A stretch of 34,575 nt of DNA from Planctomycetota bacterium (GTDB lineage: Bacteria; Planctomycetota; Phycisphaerae; Phycisphaerales; SM1A02), in the NCBI GenBank assembly GCA_902521645.1, contig CABYSN010000010.1, positions 1-34,575 of the forward strand, in the 5' to 3' direction. Of this stretch, positions 33,506 through 34,575 are shown in pieces (positions within the stretch are counted from its first letter, which is position 1; the number at the start of each line of letters is the position of its first letter). Below the pieces are notes generated by a model that saw only the letters and a list, made by a program, of their open reading frames with translations, was not told where the DNA came from and made no database searches. A program made the translations under genes and the position numbers.

Positions 33506-34531
33506 ATGGCGAATTCAACGACGACGAGCAAGACGCAGAAGAGCGTCAAGAGCAAGACGAAAACCAGGGAGAAGACGACGGCCTCAGGGCGAAAGTCCAC
33601 CAAGAAGACGGTGGAAATCGTCGAGTTGACCGAGGTCGCACAGGAGGTTCAGGTCACGGAAGCCGGTGCCGAAGAGGCCTCTGCCGAAGCCAAGCCCAAG
33701 CGGCGCTCGCGCCGTGCGTGTCGACGCGAAGTGACCAGTGACTACACCGAAGACCAGCTTCGTGAGATCGAAGCCGAGCAGGGTATGGAGAATCTCTGGC
33801 ATCTCTACCGTGAGTACGGTTGTGAAACCATGAGAAACTTCCTCGTGAAGAAGTACCACGACATCGTGAAGTACACGGCGGAGCGCATGCACATGCGACT
33901 TCCCAACGAGGTCGAGGTCGAGGATCTGATGTCAGCCGGTCTGTTCGGTCTCATGGATGCGATCGAAGCCTTCGACACCGAACGGGGTGTCAAGTTCGAG
34001 ACCTACTGCGGCACCCGCATCAAGGGCGCCATCTTCGATGAGCTCCGGCACATGGACTGGGTCCCACGACTGGTTCGTGCTCGCAGTTCCAAGGTCGACC
34101 AGGCACGGCGCACCATCGAGATGCGTACCGGATCGAAGGCCTCGGATGAACAGATCTCCGCGCACATGCAGCTCGACAGTTCCGAATACAAGAAGGTCAT
34201 TCGTGATTCACAGCCGGTCGGCGTCGTGAGTCTGACCCGGAAGTGGTTCGAAACCGATTCCAGCAAGGACGTCCGTGAGATCGATGTGATCAAGGACCAC
34301 CGTCAGGAGAATCCCCTCAACACGGTTCAGCGCCAGGATCTTCAGAATCTGATCACCAAGGGCCTCACGCGAGCCGAACGACTCATCGTCATCCTCTACT
34401 ACTACGAGGAGATGACCATGAAGGAGATCGGTCTGACGCTTGACCTCTCCGAGAGTCGCGTGAGCCAGATGCACTCCTCGATCCTGGCCCGACTGAAGGC
34501 TCAGATGCAGCATCGAGAGAAGGAATTCTGA
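33506..34531 (+). CDS. fliA: Flagellar RNA polymerase sigma factor FliA (sigma28) with long N-terminal extension
   Basis: A 341-residue group 3 sigma factor. Region 2 contains the family pattern LPNEVEVEDLMSAGLFGLMDAIEAFD followed by FETYCGTRIKGAIFDELRHMDWVPR, which is diagnostic for FliA/WhiG. Region 3 follows, and region 4 is LTRAERLIVILYYYEEMTMKEIG with the helix-turn-helix LSESRVSQMHSSI. FliA transcribes late flagellar genes. E. coli FliA is 239 residues; here about 95 extra residues precede the sigma core. They are lysine/serine/threonine-rich first, then acidic, then an arginine cluster (KPKRRSRRACRR). The ATG at 33506 is supported by AAGGAG eight bases upstream; more upstream in-frame starts lack one. 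Confidence 0.95.
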   Translation: MANSTTTSKTQKSVKSKTKTREKTTASGRKSTKKTVEIVELTEVAQEVQVTEAGAEEASAEAKPKRRSRRACRREVTSDYTEDQLREIEAEQGMENLWHLYREYGCETMRNFLVKKYHDIVKYTAERMHMRLPNEVEVEDLMSAGLFGLMDAIEAFDTERGVKFETYCGTRIKGAIFDELRHMDWVPRLVRARSSKVDQARRTIEMRTGSKASDEQISAHMQLDSSEYKKVIRDSQPVGVVSLTRKWFETDSSKDVREIDVIKDHRQENPLNTVQRQDLQNLITKGLTRAERLIVILYYYEEMTMKEIGLTLDLSESRVSQMHSSILARLKAQMQHREKEF

Positions 34532-34549
34532 TTCGACCTCGCTCGACTC

Positions 34550-34575
34550 CGCTCCAAGTTCGCTCCAAGTTCGCT
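34550..34575. repeat. 11-bp tandem repeat at the right edge
   Basis: CGCTCCAAGTT occurs at 34550-34560 and 34561-34571 and begins again at 34572, where the window ends. Copy number and role are unknown because the array is cut off. Confidence 0.6.

Noticed and set aside
1-34575. tRNA, rRNA, CRISPR array, insertion sequence, phage or integration site
   Set aside because: No cloverleaf, no regularly spaced repeats with unique spacers, no transposase or integrase motif seen. The region reads as stable core chromosome.

Overview
The window looks like a chromosomal segment of a planctomycete, most likely class Phycisphaerae. The DNA is GC-rich. A secreted protein ends in a degenerate PEP-CTERM tail of the VPAPGA + helix + RRRR type, a second exported enzyme ends in paired dockerin-like calcium loops, and the gene set is Gram-negative (LptE-like, FliL to FlhA). 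The species is not identifiable from sequence alone, and the lineage is an inference from these style markers.

Left part (1-7933): a truncated AhpD/carboxymuconolactone-decarboxylase-like gene and ychF lie on the minus strand. Divergent to them is a tightly overlapped run mrdA (PBP2), rodA, rsmG, then a dinG-type helicase. PBP2 and RodA form the transpeptidase/glycosyltransferase pair of lateral wall synthesis. A bidirectional terminator separates dinG from the next block.

Middle part (8050-22510): a PEP-CTERM-like secreted protein; a large HpnN-like MMPL/RND exporter; a secreted vanadium-dependent haloperoxidase-type enzyme with all vanadate-binding motifs; pyrC overlapped with a DUF4920-like lipoprotein gene; a small repeat-built cysteine-rich lipoprotein; a uvrC that ends before the usual helix-hairpin-helix domain; and an overlapping minus-strand operon (TPR protein, LptE-like lipoprotein, FtsH) that joins outer-membrane biogenesis to membrane proteolysis. 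A lipid-kinase-like gene diverges from this operon across only 24 bp.

Right part (22590-34531): a flagellar export and regulation cluster in the order fliL, fliN, fliO, fliP, fliQ, fliR, flhB, flhA, flhF, flhG, a small membrane protein, fliA. fliM is absent from its usual place between fliL and fliN. The genes encode the export gate (FliPQR, FlhB, FlhA, FliO), a switch protein (FliN), the stator-associated FliL, the placement and number control pair (FlhF/FlhG), and the flagellar sigma factor.

The most interesting layer is non-coding. The leaders of fliN, flhF and fliA each carry two or more short hairpins that expose GGA in the loop, with the last one holding the Shine-Dalgarno itself. This is the arrangement used by CsrA-type translational regulators. 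The fliA leader is about 325 nt long, has its own sigma70-like promoter, and is highly structured. A 12-codon minigene stitches flhB to flhA, and a 24-codon ORF ends directly at the fliN leader hairpins. Outside the flagellar block, the palindrome CGATCG (including HIP1-like GCGATCGC) is strongly over-represented by hand count in rodA.
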